A DNA stretch of 64,000 bases from Rathayibacter sp. VKM Ac-2879 (GCF_015351245.1 NZ_JADKSO010000001.1:372001-436000); one strand, 5' to 3'. Counted from the first letter of the stretch, positions 49,810 to 58,077 are shown. Numbers and translations are program-made. Notes: generated by a model not told the origin, from the sequence alone.

Positions 49810-50403
49810 TCACATCCCGTCGGTGAGCATCGCCTCCACGACGTCGACGTGGCGCACGAAGGCGACGTCCGAGAACTCGTTCGAGTAGTTCAGGCCGTAG
49901 GGCCAGATGTGCCCGCCGCCGCAGTTGAGCTGTGCATCCGGCCCGTCGAACGACTTCACGAGGGCGGTCGCGTTGGGGCCATCCCACACGCCGTTGACGC
50001 AGTGGGCGAACCAGCCGCCGTTCTGGCCGACGCCGATCGTGTGCGAGATCTCGTGCATCGCAGTGCCCTGGACCATGTAGTTGCGGTCGGAGCCGAAGCG
50101 GAGGTCTCCGTTGTTGCTGGCCTCGGCCGTCGGCACGCCGGGCGCGTAGTAGACGTTGAGGTGCTTCGTGATGTCGGAGTTGTCGTTGTAGACCGCGATG
50201 GCCGCGTCGACGGCCGCAGTGATGCGGTTGTATGCGTCCTGCTCGTCGGCGGTGGGGTTGTCGGAGCGGTAGAGCGTGTACGTGATCTCGCCGTCCGCTG
50301 CGTTCGCGGGAGCCGCGCCACCGAGGGCGGCGACCGCGCAGGCGGCCGTTGCCAGGGAGGCGAAGGCGATCGAGCGGAGGGAGTGGCGTGTGCGTCGTTG
50401 CAT
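49810..50403 (-). CDS. Secreted HExxH protein (putative metalloprotease)
   Basis: The 197-residue protein has a signal peptide (APANA-ADGE at about 36) and a zinc-binding-type motif HEISHTIGVG (His117, Glu118, His121). The usual metzincin third His (HExxHxxGxxH) is not present; Gln stands at that place. Four cysteines and a Trp/Asn-rich end (CGGGHIWPYGLNYSNEF) are seen. It resembles small secreted ricin-associated HExxH proteins known from fungi and actinobacteria, whose substrate is unknown. The ATG follows GGAGAAG. Operator 4 lies 113-126 bp upstream, so it belongs to the LacI regulon. Confidence 0.75.
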   Translation of the reverse strand: MQRRTRHSLRSIAFASLATAACAVAALGGAAPANAADGEITYTLYRSDNPTADEQDAYNRITAAVDAAIAVYNDNSDITKHLNVYYAPGVPTAEASNNGDLRFGSDRNYMVQGTAMHEISHTIGVGQNGGWFAHCVNGVWDGPNATALVKSFDGPDAQLNCGGGHIWPYGLNYSNEFSDVAFVRHVDVVEAMLTDGM

Positions 50404-50515
50404 GTTCTTCTCCAGTTCAGCGTCTTCTTCGACTGGCCCCGATGCGGTGATCAGGACCGATGGCGACGCTAACAACGGCATGAGGAACACGTCCACCCAT
50501 ACGGGGGACAACGCG

Positions 50516-50529
50516 TCGAACCGGTTCGA
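50516..50529. promoter_or_regulatory. LacI-type operator 4, in front of the HExxH gene
   Basis: The palindrome TCGAACCGGTTCGA, identical to operator 1 and followed by the same TAAC, lies about 113 bp upstream of the HExxH protein start. It ties the gene to the regulator at 38386, 11 kb away. On the minus strand TGTTAT next to it could be a -10 element. Confidence 0.8.
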
Positions 50530-50655
50530 TAACACGCGCTTCCCGAGCGGCGCTGCGCGGGAGAGCGGTCTTTTGCAACGATCGCGCGCCGGCCCGGGGG
50601 AGTGCTCGAACGCGTCCGCCGGAGGCTGGACGGAATGAGAGAGGGCGGCTCGTGC

Positions 50656-52185
50656 TCACCTCGCCAGCGCGACCGCCGTCCACGACACCGGCGGCAGGGT
50701 GAGCGTCAGCACCCCGTCCTCCAGGGCGGCTGGCGCCTCCCTCAGACCCACCCGCTCCTGCTCGTCCTTCGTGTTCTTCGCGTACGGGTCTTCGTCGAAG
50801 AGGGCGAGCGCCTCGGCGACTGTCGTGACGCCCAGCCCGCTCACGTCGACCGACACCTCCAGCGGCTCGGAGATCGACCGGTTCACCAGGAACACTGCGG
50901 CGCGACCGTCGTCGGACGTGGCCACCGCGTCGACCAGCGGCGCCTCGCCGTAGCGCGCCGTCGAGTACGAGCCGACCTCGATGCGCGGGCGCAGCACCGA
51001 GCCGGAGGCGAGACGCGCGGTCGTCGAGAACGGGAAGAACGTGGTCTGCCGCCAGGCCGCGCCTCCGGGCTCGGTCATGATCGGCGCGATCACGTTGACG
51101 AGCTGCGCGAGGGAGGCTGAGGTCACGCGGTCGGAGTTCTTCAGCAGCGTGATCAGCAGTGTGCCGAGCACGACCGCGTCGGCGACCGAGTAGACGTCCT
51201 CGAGCAGGCGCGGCGCCCGGGCCCACTCGCGGGTGGTCTGGTCGCCCTCGGCGTCGGCCTTCTCCTTCGCGTTCCACTCGCTGAGGTACCAGACGTTCCA
51301 CTCGTCGAAGGAGAGCGCGATGTCCTTCGTCTTCTTGAGCTTGTGCTTCACGTGGTCGACGGTCGCCGCCACGGTCGAGATGAAGTACTCCATGTCGAGC
51401 GAGGAGGCGAGGAACGAGCCGAGGTCGCCGTCGTACTCCTGGTAGTAGGCGTGGCACGACACGTACTCGATGTCGTCGTAGGTGTGCTCGAGGACGACGC
51501 GCTCCCATTCGCCGAAGGTGGGCATCGACGAGCTCGACGAGCCGCAGACGACCAGTTCGAGCGACGGATCGGCGATCTTCATCGCCTTGGCGGTGCGGGA
51601 GGCGAGCTTCGCGTAGTCCTCGGCGCTCATCGCGCCCACCTGCCACGGCCCGTCCATCTCGTTGCCGAGGCACCACATCCGGATGTCGTGCGGCTCGACG
51701 CTGCCGTTCGCGATGCGCTGGTCGGCGAGGGCGGTGCCGGCGGCGCCGTTCGCGTACTCGAGCACGTCGAGCGCCTCGAGGACGCCGCGGGTGCCGAGGT
51801 TGACGGCGTACATGATCTCGCTGCCGGTCAGCTTCGCCCACGCGGCGAAGTCGTCGAGGCCCACCTCGTTCGTCTCGAGCGAGTGCCACGCGAGGTCGCG
51901 TCGGCGCGGGCGGCCGGAGCGTGGTCCCACACCGTCCTCCCAGCGGTAGCCCGAGACGAAGTTGCCGCCCGGGTAGCGGATGGTCGTCACGCCCAGCTCC
52001 TTGACCAGGTCGACGACGTCGAGACGGAAACCGTCCTCGTTGGCGGTGGGGTGGTCGGGCTCGTAGATGCCGTCGTAGACGCAGCGGCCGAGGTGCTCGA
52101 CGAAGGAGCCGAAGAGCCGCGGGTTCACGGCGGCGACGACCGCGGACGGATCGAGGGTGATGTGCGCGGAGGCGGCGTCGGTCAT
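50656..52185 (-). CDS. abfA: Alpha-L-arabinofuranosidase, GH51
   Basis: The 509-aa cytoplasmic enzyme (no signal peptide) is a GH51 arabinofuranosidase: RLFGSFVEHLGRCVYDGIYE at the N terminus, TTIRYPGGNFVSGYRWEDGV, acid/base Glu176 in WCLGNEMDG and nucleophile Glu295 in SFDEWNVWYLSEW, ending in a beta domain. It cleaves terminal alpha-L-arabinofuranosyl residues from imported oligosaccharides, completing work begun by the secreted GH43 enzymes. It is next to the second LacI regulator on the same strand, and an AACGTT-centred palindrome lies 52 bp upstream. Confidence 0.95.
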   Translation of the reverse strand: MTDAASAHITLDPSAVVAAVNPRLFGSFVEHLGRCVYDGIYEPDHPTANEDGFRLDVVDLVKELGVTTIRYPGGNFVSGYRWEDGVGPRSGRPRRRDLAWHSLETNEVGLDDFAAWAKLTGSEIMYAVNLGTRGVLEALDVLEYANGAAGTALADQRIANGSVEPHDIRMWCLGNEMDGPWQVGAMSAEDYAKLASRTAKAMKIADPSLELVVCGSSSSSMPTFGEWERVVLEHTYDDIEYVSCHAYYQEYDGDLGSFLASSLDMEYFISTVAATVDHVKHKLKKTKDIALSFDEWNVWYLSEWNAKEKADAEGDQTTREWARAPRLLEDVYSVADAVVLGTLLITLLKNSDRVTSASLAQLVNVIAPIMTEPGGAAWRQTTFFPFSTTARLASGSVLRPRIEVGSYSTARYGEAPLVDAVATSDDGRAAVFLVNRSISEPLEVSVDVSGLGVTTVAEALALFDEDPYAKNTKDEQERVGLREAPAALEDGVLTLTLPPVSWTAVALAR

Positions 52186-52236
52186 GGTGGGCCTTTCGGG
52201 CGTGTCTCCGGGAGCGGCGCTCGTCGGCGAGGGTAT

Positions 52237-52250
52237 TTCTAACGTTGTAA
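52237..52250. promoter_or_regulatory. Candidate LacI-type operator for abfA
   Basis: TTCTAACGTTGTAA is a 14-bp palindrome with one mismatched pair and a central CpG, 52 bp upstream of abfA. It is unlike the TCGAACCGGTTCGA sites, and a likely ligand is the LacI protein encoded at 52783. Confidence 0.6.
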
Positions 52251-52321
52251 CGATGCTCGACCCTCGCCCGGGGCGCTGTCAAGGCAGAGAAGCGCCCGCG
52301 CCGTTGTGCTGTCCTGGAGCG

Positions 52322-52747
52322 GTGCCTCCCTCCGATGCCTGCGCCGCGCTCGCCGCGCGCACCGACGCGCTCGCCGCCTCCGCCCCGCGACCGCGTGCCC
52401 TGATCGCCGCTCTCGCCCGTGAGGTGGCGGGCATTCGCCGCGCGCCTCTCGGCGTGCTCGACCTGGCTGGAGGCGGCCGCAATCGCCTCCGCGGCCGAGG
52501 ATTCCGCAGGCCGTACGACGATGGCACGCGCGGCCAGGCGCGGCACTTCGCCGGAGTCGCGGGCGCGAGTCTCGTCCTGGGCGGTCCCCTCGCGCACCTG
52601 TTCCTGCGGACGATCGGCGGCGACCGCGCCGGCTCCGCCGACGACCGCCTGACGACGCGAGCGCTCGAGTGGAGCCGCCTCCTGCGCCGAGGGGAGCTCC
52701 CGGTCGCCGAGGCGGGAGCCTGGATCCGTCGCGAGATCTGTGGCTGA
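52322..52747 (+). CDS. Hypothetical protein, 141 aa
   Basis: From GTG 52322, preceded by TGGAG, the frame encodes an Ala/Arg-rich first half and a well-ordered second half (YDDGTRGQARHFAGVAGASL, then LTTRALEWSRLLRRGELPVA and EAGAWIRREICG) that looks like a real helical protein. Such short proteins exist in actinobacteria, but I cannot name the family. It is transcribed against abfA and the second LacI gene, and reads between them. The start is uncertain; the frame is open further upstream. Confidence 0.5.
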   Translation: MPPSDACAALAARTDALAASAPRPRALIAALAREVAGIRRAPLGVLDLAGGGRNRLRGRGFRRPYDDGTRGQARHFAGVAGASLVLGGPLAHLFLRTIGGDRAGSADDRLTTRALEWSRLLRRGELPVAEAGAWIRREICG

Positions 52748-52782
52748 GGCCGAGGGTGGCGGAGACGGAGGGCGGCTGAGGT

Positions 52783-53787
52783 CTAGGACGTCGCCGTCGA
52801 CTCCCGCGGCACCACCCGGAACGACGCCTCGCGCAGGAGGGGTGGCTGCGTGAGCGGGCCGTCGATGCGCCCCTTCAGGAGCTCGACCGCCGTGCGGGCG
52901 ATCTCGTCGCGGCCCGCGTCGACGCTCGAGAGGCTGGGGGAGGAGTAGCCGGCCTCGTCGATGTCGTCGAACCCGATCACGGCCACGTCCTCGGGCACGC
53001 GGACCCCCGCCTCCTGCAACGCCCGCATCGCGCCGAGCGCGAGCGTGTCGTTGAGGGCGAACACGCCGTCGATGTCGACACCGGAGGCGAGCAGTCGACG
53101 CATCGCGTCGGCTCCGCCCGAGCGCTGCCACGGGCCCGTCGCGGCGATCAGCCGGGGGTCGTAGGGGAGGCCGGCACCGACCAGTGCCGCGCGGTAGCCC
53201 TCGAGACGGAGGGAGGCGGAGCTCGTCTCGGTGCCGGGGTCGGCTCCGAGGACGGCGATCCGGCGTCGGCCCGCCGCGAGGAGGTGCTCGGTCGCGGCGC
53301 ACGCGGCCGCAGCGTTCTGCATCGTCACGTGGTCGACGAGCCCGGTGAAGAGGCGCTCGCCGAGCAGCACGAGGGGGAAGTCGACCGCGAGCACCGACTC
53401 CTCCGGCACCCCGAGCGGGCTGAACAGCAGGCCGTCGGTGAGCTGGCGTCGCGAGCTGGTGAGGACGCCGCGCTCGCGCTCCGGATCGCCCTCGGTCTGC
53501 TCGATGAGCACCGTGAGGCCCCGCTGGTCGGCGGCGCGCATCACGCGGTCAGCCAGCTCGGCGAAATAGGGGAGGCTCAGCTCGGGCAGGGCGAGCCCGA
53601 TCACGCCGGTGCGTCCGCGGCGCAGGCTCCGTGCGCTCAGATTGGGCCGGTAGCCGAGCTGGGCGACGGCCGCGGTGACGCGCGCGCGGGTCTCGGGGCG
53701 CACGTGCGGATAGTCGTTGATGACGTTCGACACGGTCTTGATCGAGACGTCGGCGGCTCGGGCGACGTCGTGCAGCGTGACCGCCAT
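52783..53787 (-). CDS. LacI-family regulator 2 (probable regulator of abfA)
   Basis: A 334-residue LacI/GalR protein: HTH AVTLHDVARAADVSIKTVSN followed by VINDYPHVRPETRARV, hinge YRPNLSARSLRRGRTGVIGL, and a sugar-binding domain with TDGLLFSPLGVPEES and DVAVIGFDDIDEAGYSSPSL. ATG 53787 has a GGAGGAGG ribosome site. It lies upstream of abfA on the same strand with a gene on the other strand in between. The inducer is probably arabinose or an arabino-oligosaccharide, by context only. Confidence 0.9.
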   Translation of the reverse strand: MAVTLHDVARAADVSIKTVSNVINDYPHVRPETRARVTAAVAQLGYRPNLSARSLRRGRTGVIGLALPELSLPYFAELADRVMRAADQRGLTVLIEQTEGDPERERGVLTSSRRQLTDGLLFSPLGVPEESVLAVDFPLVLLGERLFTGLVDHVTMQNAAAACAATEHLLAAGRRRIAVLGADPGTETSSASLRLEGYRAALVGAGLPYDPRLIAATGPWQRSGGADAMRRLLASGVDIDGVFALNDTLALGAMRALQEAGVRVPEDVAVIGFDDIDEAGYSSPSLSSVDAGRDEIARTAVELLKGRIDGPLTQPPLLREASFRVVPRESTATS

Positions 53788-53884
53788 GTTCCTCCTCCGT
53801 CGACCTGCCCACGGTATCTCGGGCGTCGATGCGCCGCCATGCTCGGCGAAGGCGTCTCGCCCGTCAGAGTCTCGCGCAGCGATT

Positions 53885-53901
53885 TTGACAATCGTTATCA
53901 A
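53885..53901. promoter_or_regulatory. Zur-type operator overlapping the -35 of the zinc operon
   Basis: TTGACAATCGTTATCAA is a 17-bp palindrome of the Fur/Zur type. Its first six bases are also a perfect -35 (TTGACA, 53885-53890), followed after 18 bp by TACGGT (53909-53914). Zn-loaded Zur bound here would exclude RNA polymerase. The first gene of the operon starts 57 bp further on. Confidence 0.85.
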
Positions 53902-53958
53902 TAGTGGCTACGGTGGAGGCATCCCGACCGTCCGCACCCGGACTCAGATTGGCCCTCC

Positions 53959-54936
53959 GTGAAGACCCGCATCCTCGCTCTCGGCGCCCTCCTCGGCGCC
54001 TCCGCCCTCGCCCTCTCCGGCTGCGCCGGCGCCTCCTCCCCGGCGGCGGGAGGCGCCGTCAAGGTCGTCGCCTCGACGGACGTCTACGGCGACCTCGCCC
54101 GCACCGTCGGCGGTGACCACGTCGACGTCACGAGCATCATCGACAGCCCCGACAAGGACCCGCACGAGTACGAGGCCACCGCGCGCGACCAGCTCGCCGT
54201 CGCCGACGCCGCGCTCGTGATCGAGAACGGCGGCGGCTACGACTCCTTCGTCGAGAAGATGATCGACGCCTCCGGCTCGACCGCCCCGGTCATCACGGCG
54301 ACGGTCGTCGCGGGCCTCGAGGAGGATCACGCGCACACGGACCACGCGACCTCCACGGACGAGGCGAGCAGCGCCTCCACGCCGGGCGACGACCACGAGC
54401 ACGAGCACGCCGAGTTCAACGAGCACGTCTGGTACGACCTCGCCGCGATCCGCCAGGTCGTCGCGCGGATCGGCGACGAGCTCTCGAGCATCGACCCGGC
54501 GAACGCCTCCAGCTACGCCGCCAACGCCCAGACGCTCGAGAGCGGCATCGACGCCCTCGTCGCTCGCGAAGGCGAGCTGAAGGGCACCCTCTCCGGTCGC
54601 TCGATCGCGATCACCGAACCCGTCCCGCTTGACCTGACCGACGCGCTCGGGCTCGTCAACGCGACTCCGGAGGCGTTCAGCGAGGCGGTCGAGGAAGGCA
54701 CCGACGTCCCCGCCACCACTCTCCAGCAGACGCTCGCGCTCTTCAGCGACAAGAAGGTCGACGCCCTCGTCTACAACGAGCAGACCGAGAGCGCGCAGAC
54801 CGACACCGTGCTCAACGCGGCCACGACAGCGGGCATCCCGACGGTGGGGGTGACCGAGACGCTGCCCGCCGGCACGGACTACCTCGGCTGGATGACGGCC
54901 AACCTCGACGCGATCTCGGGGGCGCTCTCACGGTGA
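53959..54936 (+). CDS. znuA: Zinc ABC transporter substrate-binding lipoprotein
   Basis: The 325-residue lipoprotein (lipobox LSGC, Cys at about residue 22) is a cluster A-I metal-binding protein: VVASTDVYGDLARTVGGDHV, then DPHEYEATARDQLAVADA, then a His/Asp/Glu-rich loop at about 124-155 (DHAHTDHATS...DDHEHEHAEFNEHVWYD), and ITEPVPLDLTDALGLVN. The His-rich loop is typical for zinc. It captures Zn(II) outside and delivers it to the permease. GTG 53959; the gene is first in a four-gene operon and is probably repressed by zinc through the box at 53885. Confidence 0.92.
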   Translation: MKTRILALGALLGASALALSGCAGASSPAAGGAVKVVASTDVYGDLARTVGGDHVDVTSIIDSPDKDPHEYEATARDQLAVADAALVIENGGGYDSFVEKMIDASGSTAPVITATVVAGLEEDHAHTDHATSTDEASSASTPGDDHEHEHAEFNEHVWYDLAAIRQVVARIGDELSSIDPANASSYAANAQTLESGIDALVAREGELKGTLSGRSIAITEPVPLDLTDALGLVNATPEAFSEAVEEGTDVPATTLQQTLALFSDKKVDALVYNEQTESAQTDTVLNAATTAGIPTVGVTETLPAGTDYLGWMTANLDAISGALSR

Positions 54937-55778
54937 GCGCCGTCTCCTCGACCCGGCCCGCCTCTTCGGAGGCGGGCCCTTCGTCGGTTCTGCAGCTGCG
55001 CGGCGCGGGACTGCGCTTCGGCGACCGTGAGCTCTGGAGCGGTGTCGACCTCGACGTGCAGGCCGGCGAGTTCGTCGCCGTCCTCGGCGCGAACGGCTCG
55101 GGCAAGACGAGCCTCCTGCGTGCCGTGCTCGGCCAGCAGCCCCTCAGCGCGGGGGAGCTGCGCGTGCTCGGCACCCCCGTGCACCGCGGCAATCGGCGCA
55201 TCGGCTACATCCCACAGCAGAAGCTCGCCGACGAGGGCACGCCGCTGCGCGCCCGCGACCTGCTCGGACTCGGGATCGACGGGCACCGCTTCGGACTTCC
55301 CCTGCCTTCGAAGGCCCGTCGCGCGCAAGTCGACGCCCTGCTCGAGGCCGTCGGCGCCACCGCGTTCGCCGATGCTCCCATCGGCAGCCTCTCCGGAGGC
55401 GAGCAGCAGCGCGTCCGCGTCGGTCAGGCCCTCGCAGGTGACCCGGCGCTCCTGCTCTGCGACGAGCCCCTGATCGCGCTCGACCTCGCGCACCAGCGCG
55501 CCGTGAGCGAGCTGATCGACCGGCACCGTCGCGAACGGAACCTCGGCGTCCTCTTCGTCACGCACGACGTGAACCCGGTGCTCGGGATGGTCGACCGCGT
55601 GCTCTACCTCGCGGGCGGCAGATTCCGGGTGGGCACGCCAGACGAGGTGCTGCGCTCGGAGGTGCTCTCAGAGCTCTACGACGCGCCGGTCGACGTGATC
55701 CGTGCGCGCGGTCGCGTCATCGTGGTCGGCGCGCCAGACCACTCGCACGTGCACGAGCACGAGGAGGGGCAGTCGTGA
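54933..55778 (+). CDS. znuC: Zinc ABC transporter ATP-binding protein
   Basis: A 281-aa ATPase with Walker A GANGSGKTSLL, Q-loop YIPQQKL, signature LSGGEQQRVRVGQAL, Walker B LLLCDEPLIALD and the switch histidine in FVTHDVNPV. It ends in a His-rich tail (DHSHVHEHEEGQS) which may bind zinc. The GTG start overlaps the stop of the substrate-binding protein gene. It powers Zn uptake through the permease encoded next. Confidence 0.94.
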   Translation: MSAVSSTRPASSEAGPSSVLQLRGAGLRFGDRELWSGVDLDVQAGEFVAVLGANGSGKTSLLRAVLGQQPLSAGELRVLGTPVHRGNRRIGYIPQQKLADEGTPLRARDLLGLGIDGHRFGLPLPSKARRAQVDALLEAVGATAFADAPIGSLSGGEQQRVRVGQALAGDPALLLCDEPLIALDLAHQRAVSELIDRHRRERNLGVLFVTHDVNPVLGMVDRVLYLAGGRFRVGTPDEVLRSEVLSELYDAPVDVIRARGRVIVVGAPDHSHVHEHEEGQS

Positions 55779-56644
55779 ACGACGTCTGGTCTCAGATCTT
55801 CGACTTCTCCGACTACGGGGCTCTGCTCGCCCTCCTGCTGAACTCGGTGATCGCCGGAGCGGTGCTCGGCGTGGTGGGCGGGCTGATCGGCGTGTTCGTG
55901 ATGTCGCGCGACATGGCGTTCGCGGTACACGGCATCAGCGAACTCTCGTTCGCCGGCGCCTCCGCGGGCCTCCTGCTGGGCATCGGAGTCGTCCAGGGGT
56001 CCCTCATCGGCTCCCTGATCGCGGCCGTGCTGATCGGACTGCTCGGCACCCGTGCCCGCGACCGGAACTCGATCATCGCGGTGCTGATGCCCTTCGGGCT
56101 CGGACTCGGCATCCTCTGCCTCGCCCTGTACCCGGGCCGGAGCGTCAACAAATTCGGCCTGCTCACCGGCCAGATCGTCGCCGTCGACGACCCGCAACTC
56201 GGCTGGCTGATCGCCATCTCGGTGGTCGTGGTGATCGGGCTCGCGCTGATCTGGCGTCCGTTGACCTTCGCGAGCGTCGACGCCGACGTCGCCGCCGCGC
56301 GCGGCATCCCGACCCGCGCCCTCTCGATCGCGTTCATGCTGCTGCTCGGGCTCGCTGTGGCCGTCTCGGTGCAGATCGTCGGGTCCTTGCTCGTCCTGGC
56401 GATCCTCGTGACGCCGGCGGCCGCCGCTCTGCGCATCTCCGCCTCCCCGGTCGTGGTGCCGCTGCTCAGCGTGCTGTTCGCCGTGGTCTCGCTGGTCGGA
56501 GGCATCCTGCTCGCGCTCGGCGGCTCCATCCCGATCAGCCCCTACGTCACCACCATCTCGTTCGCGATCTACGTCGTCTGCCGAGTCCTCGGCCGGCACG
56601 GCGTGCGGCGGCGCTCGCGGCCCGCCGTCGGGACGGCGCGGTAG
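55775..56644 (+). CDS. znuB: Zinc ABC transporter permease
   Basis: The 289-residue ABC-3 family permease has about eight hydrophobic segments, with the conserved FAVHGISELSFAGASAGLLL and QIVGSLLVLAILVTPAAAAL stretches. It forms the membrane channel with the ATPase, starting at a GTG that overlaps the ATPase stop by GTGA. A basic cytoplasmic tail follows. The next gene, zur, starts two bases after its stop. Confidence 0.93.
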   Translation: MNDVWSQIFDFSDYGALLALLLNSVIAGAVLGVVGGLIGVFVMSRDMAFAVHGISELSFAGASAGLLLGIGVVQGSLIGSLIAAVLIGLLGTRARDRNSIIAVLMPFGLGLGILCLALYPGRSVNKFGLLTGQIVAVDDPQLGWLIAISVVVVIGLALIWRPLTFASVDADVAAARGIPTRALSIAFMLLLGLAVAVSVQIVGSLLVLAILVTPAAAALRISASPVVVPLLSVLFAVVSLVGGILLALGGSIPISPYVTTISFAIYVVCRVLGRHGVRRRSRPAVGTAR

Positions 56645-56645
56645 C

Positions 56646-57077
56646 GTGGCGAGCACTCAGCGGAGGGAGGAGCGTCCCGTGGTCAGACGCAACACGTGGC
56701 AGCGCGAGGCAGTGCGGGAGGCGCTCGGCCGCCGCGAGGACTTCGTGAGCGCGCAGGGTCTGCACAGCGCCTTGCACGCCTCCGGATCGCCCATCGGCCT
56801 GGCGACCGTGTACCGCGCCCTCTCTGACCTCGCGGTCGAGGGCGAGGCCGACTCGCTGCAGTCGCCCGAAGGGGAGAGCCTCTATCGCGCGTGCACGCCC
56901 GGAACCCACCACCACCACCTGATCTGCCGTCACTGTGGGTTGACGGTCGAGATCGCCGCCGACGAGGTCGAGGCCTGGGCCCGATCGGTCGCGGCGCAAC
57001 ACGGCTTCACCGAGGCCCACCACGTCGTCGACGTGTTCGGCCTCTGCGTGTCGTGCACCGCCGAGACCTCCACCTGA
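56646..57077 (+). CDS. zur: Fur-family zinc regulator Zur
   Basis: The 143-aa regulator has a winged HTH (WQREAVREALGRREDFVSAQ; GLATVYRALSDLAVEG) and the metal sites HHHHLICRHCGLTVEI and FGLCVSCTAE, with the two CXXC pairs (CRHC, CVSC) holding structural zinc. As the last gene of the zinc operon it senses Zn(II) and would repress its own operon through the palindrome at 53885-53901. The GTG start is close to the permease stop, so the two are coupled. Confidence 0.93.
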   Translation: MASTQRREERPVVRRNTWQREAVREALGRREDFVSAQGLHSALHASGSPIGLATVYRALSDLAVEGEADSLQSPEGESLYRACTPGTHHHHLICRHCGLTVEIAADEVEAWARSVAAQHGFTEAHHVVDVFGLCVSCTAETST

Positions 57078-57098
57078 GGGCACGGCCTGCGGCGCGGA

Positions 57099-57584
57099 TC
57101 ACGCCGGGAGGAAGACGCCCGCCGACCGGTCCTTCACGACAGCGCCGGCCGGCAGGATCCGACCGCTCATCGCGACGTACACACCGGGGGCGAGCAGCTG
57201 CACCGCCGCCACCGCGACGCCGAGGTTGAAGGAGGCGTCGCTGTCGCGCATACGCGCGGGCTGCATCGCGCCGGTCAGCACGACCACGCGATCGCCGACC
57301 GCGCCGAGACTCTCGGCCGTCACGGTCATCGTGTCGGTGCCGTGGGTGACGACGATGCGATCCTCCTCGGCGGCGAGCACACGGTCGCGGATCAGCGCCC
57401 GATCGTCGTCGTCGAGTTCGAGGCTGTCCTTCGCGAGGATCGGCTCCACTCGGAACTCGAGGGTCGTGAGCACGGGTGCGAGCAGGCGCGGCACCGTCGT
57501 CTCGCCGATCTCGAGCTCGCCCGCGAGCGAGTACTCCTTGTCGAGCGTGCCGCCGGTGGTGAGGACGAGGATGCGGTCTGTCAC
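57099..57584 (-). CDS. Short asparaginase-like protein, single N-terminal domain
   Basis: The 161-aa product corresponds to the N-terminal domain of type I/II asparaginases: the catalytic Thr in LTTGGTLDKEY and the second Thr/Asp in VVTHGTDTMTVTAESLG are in place, with VVVLTGAMQPARMRDSDA. The C-terminal domain (another 150 residues) is absent and no broken remainder follows, so it is a natural single-domain form. It may cleave asparagine or another amide, or have lost activity, since the active site of asparaginases is completed by a second subunit. GTG start. It is convergent with zur. Confidence 0.8.
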   Translation of the reverse strand: MTDRILVLTTGGTLDKEYSLAGELEIGETTVPRLLAPVLTTLEFRVEPILAKDSLELDDDDRALIRDRVLAAEEDRIVVTHGTDTMTVTAESLGAVGDRVVVLTGAMQPARMRDSDASFNLGVAVAAVQLLAPGVYVAMSGRILPAGAVVKDRSAGVFLPA

Positions 57585-57675
57585 CCGATCAGACTAGGGG
57601 GGCGTCCGAGGCGTCCGAGGCACGTTCGTGCGAAGTCTCTCTCGGAGGCGGTTCCTCGGGCCGGCGTCGGTCACG

Positions 57676-58077
57676 ATGGAGGACATGCGAACCTCGTCCC
57701 CCTCCCTCCTCCGCGCCGGTGCCACCGTGCTGCTGGGCGCCGCCCTCGTCTTCGCGGGTGTCAGTCACCTCACGCGCAAGCGGCAAGAGTTCCAGGCTCA
57801 GGTGCCCGAGTGGGTGCCTCTGGACGCCGATACGGTCGTCCTCGCCTCGGGTGTGGTCGAGATCGGGCTGGGTGCCTCGCTGGTGCTCGCGCGGCGCCAC
57901 ACGCCCCTCGCGGGCGTGGCTACGGCGGCATTCTTCGCGGCCGTCTTCCCGGGCAACGTCTCGCAGTGGCGCACCAAGACCGACGCCTTCGGGCTCGACA
58001 CCGACCGCAAGCGCGCCGTGCGGCTGCTGTTCCAGCCCGTCCTGGTGGCGTGGGCGCTCTGGTCGACGCGGCGCTGA
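57676..58077 (+). CDS. DoxX-like small membrane protein
   Basis: From ATG 57676 (or 57685, which lies two bases after GGAGG) the product is about 133 aa with four hydrophobic segments and the motif VFAGVSHLTRKRQEFQAQVP at the front. FAAVFPGNVSQW and the C-terminal LFQPVLVAWALWST follow. This is the DoxX/DUF417-like layout of membrane proteins linked to redox or sulfite metabolism in some bacteria. Function here is unknown. It stands alone between the asparaginase-like gene and an esterase gene. Confidence 0.75.
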   Translation: MEDMRTSSPSLLRAGATVLLGAALVFAGVSHLTRKRQEFQAQVPEWVPLDADTVVLASGVVEIGLGASLVLARRHTPLAGVATAAFFAAVFPGNVSQWRTKTDAFGLDTDRKRAVRLLFQPVLVAWALWSTRR

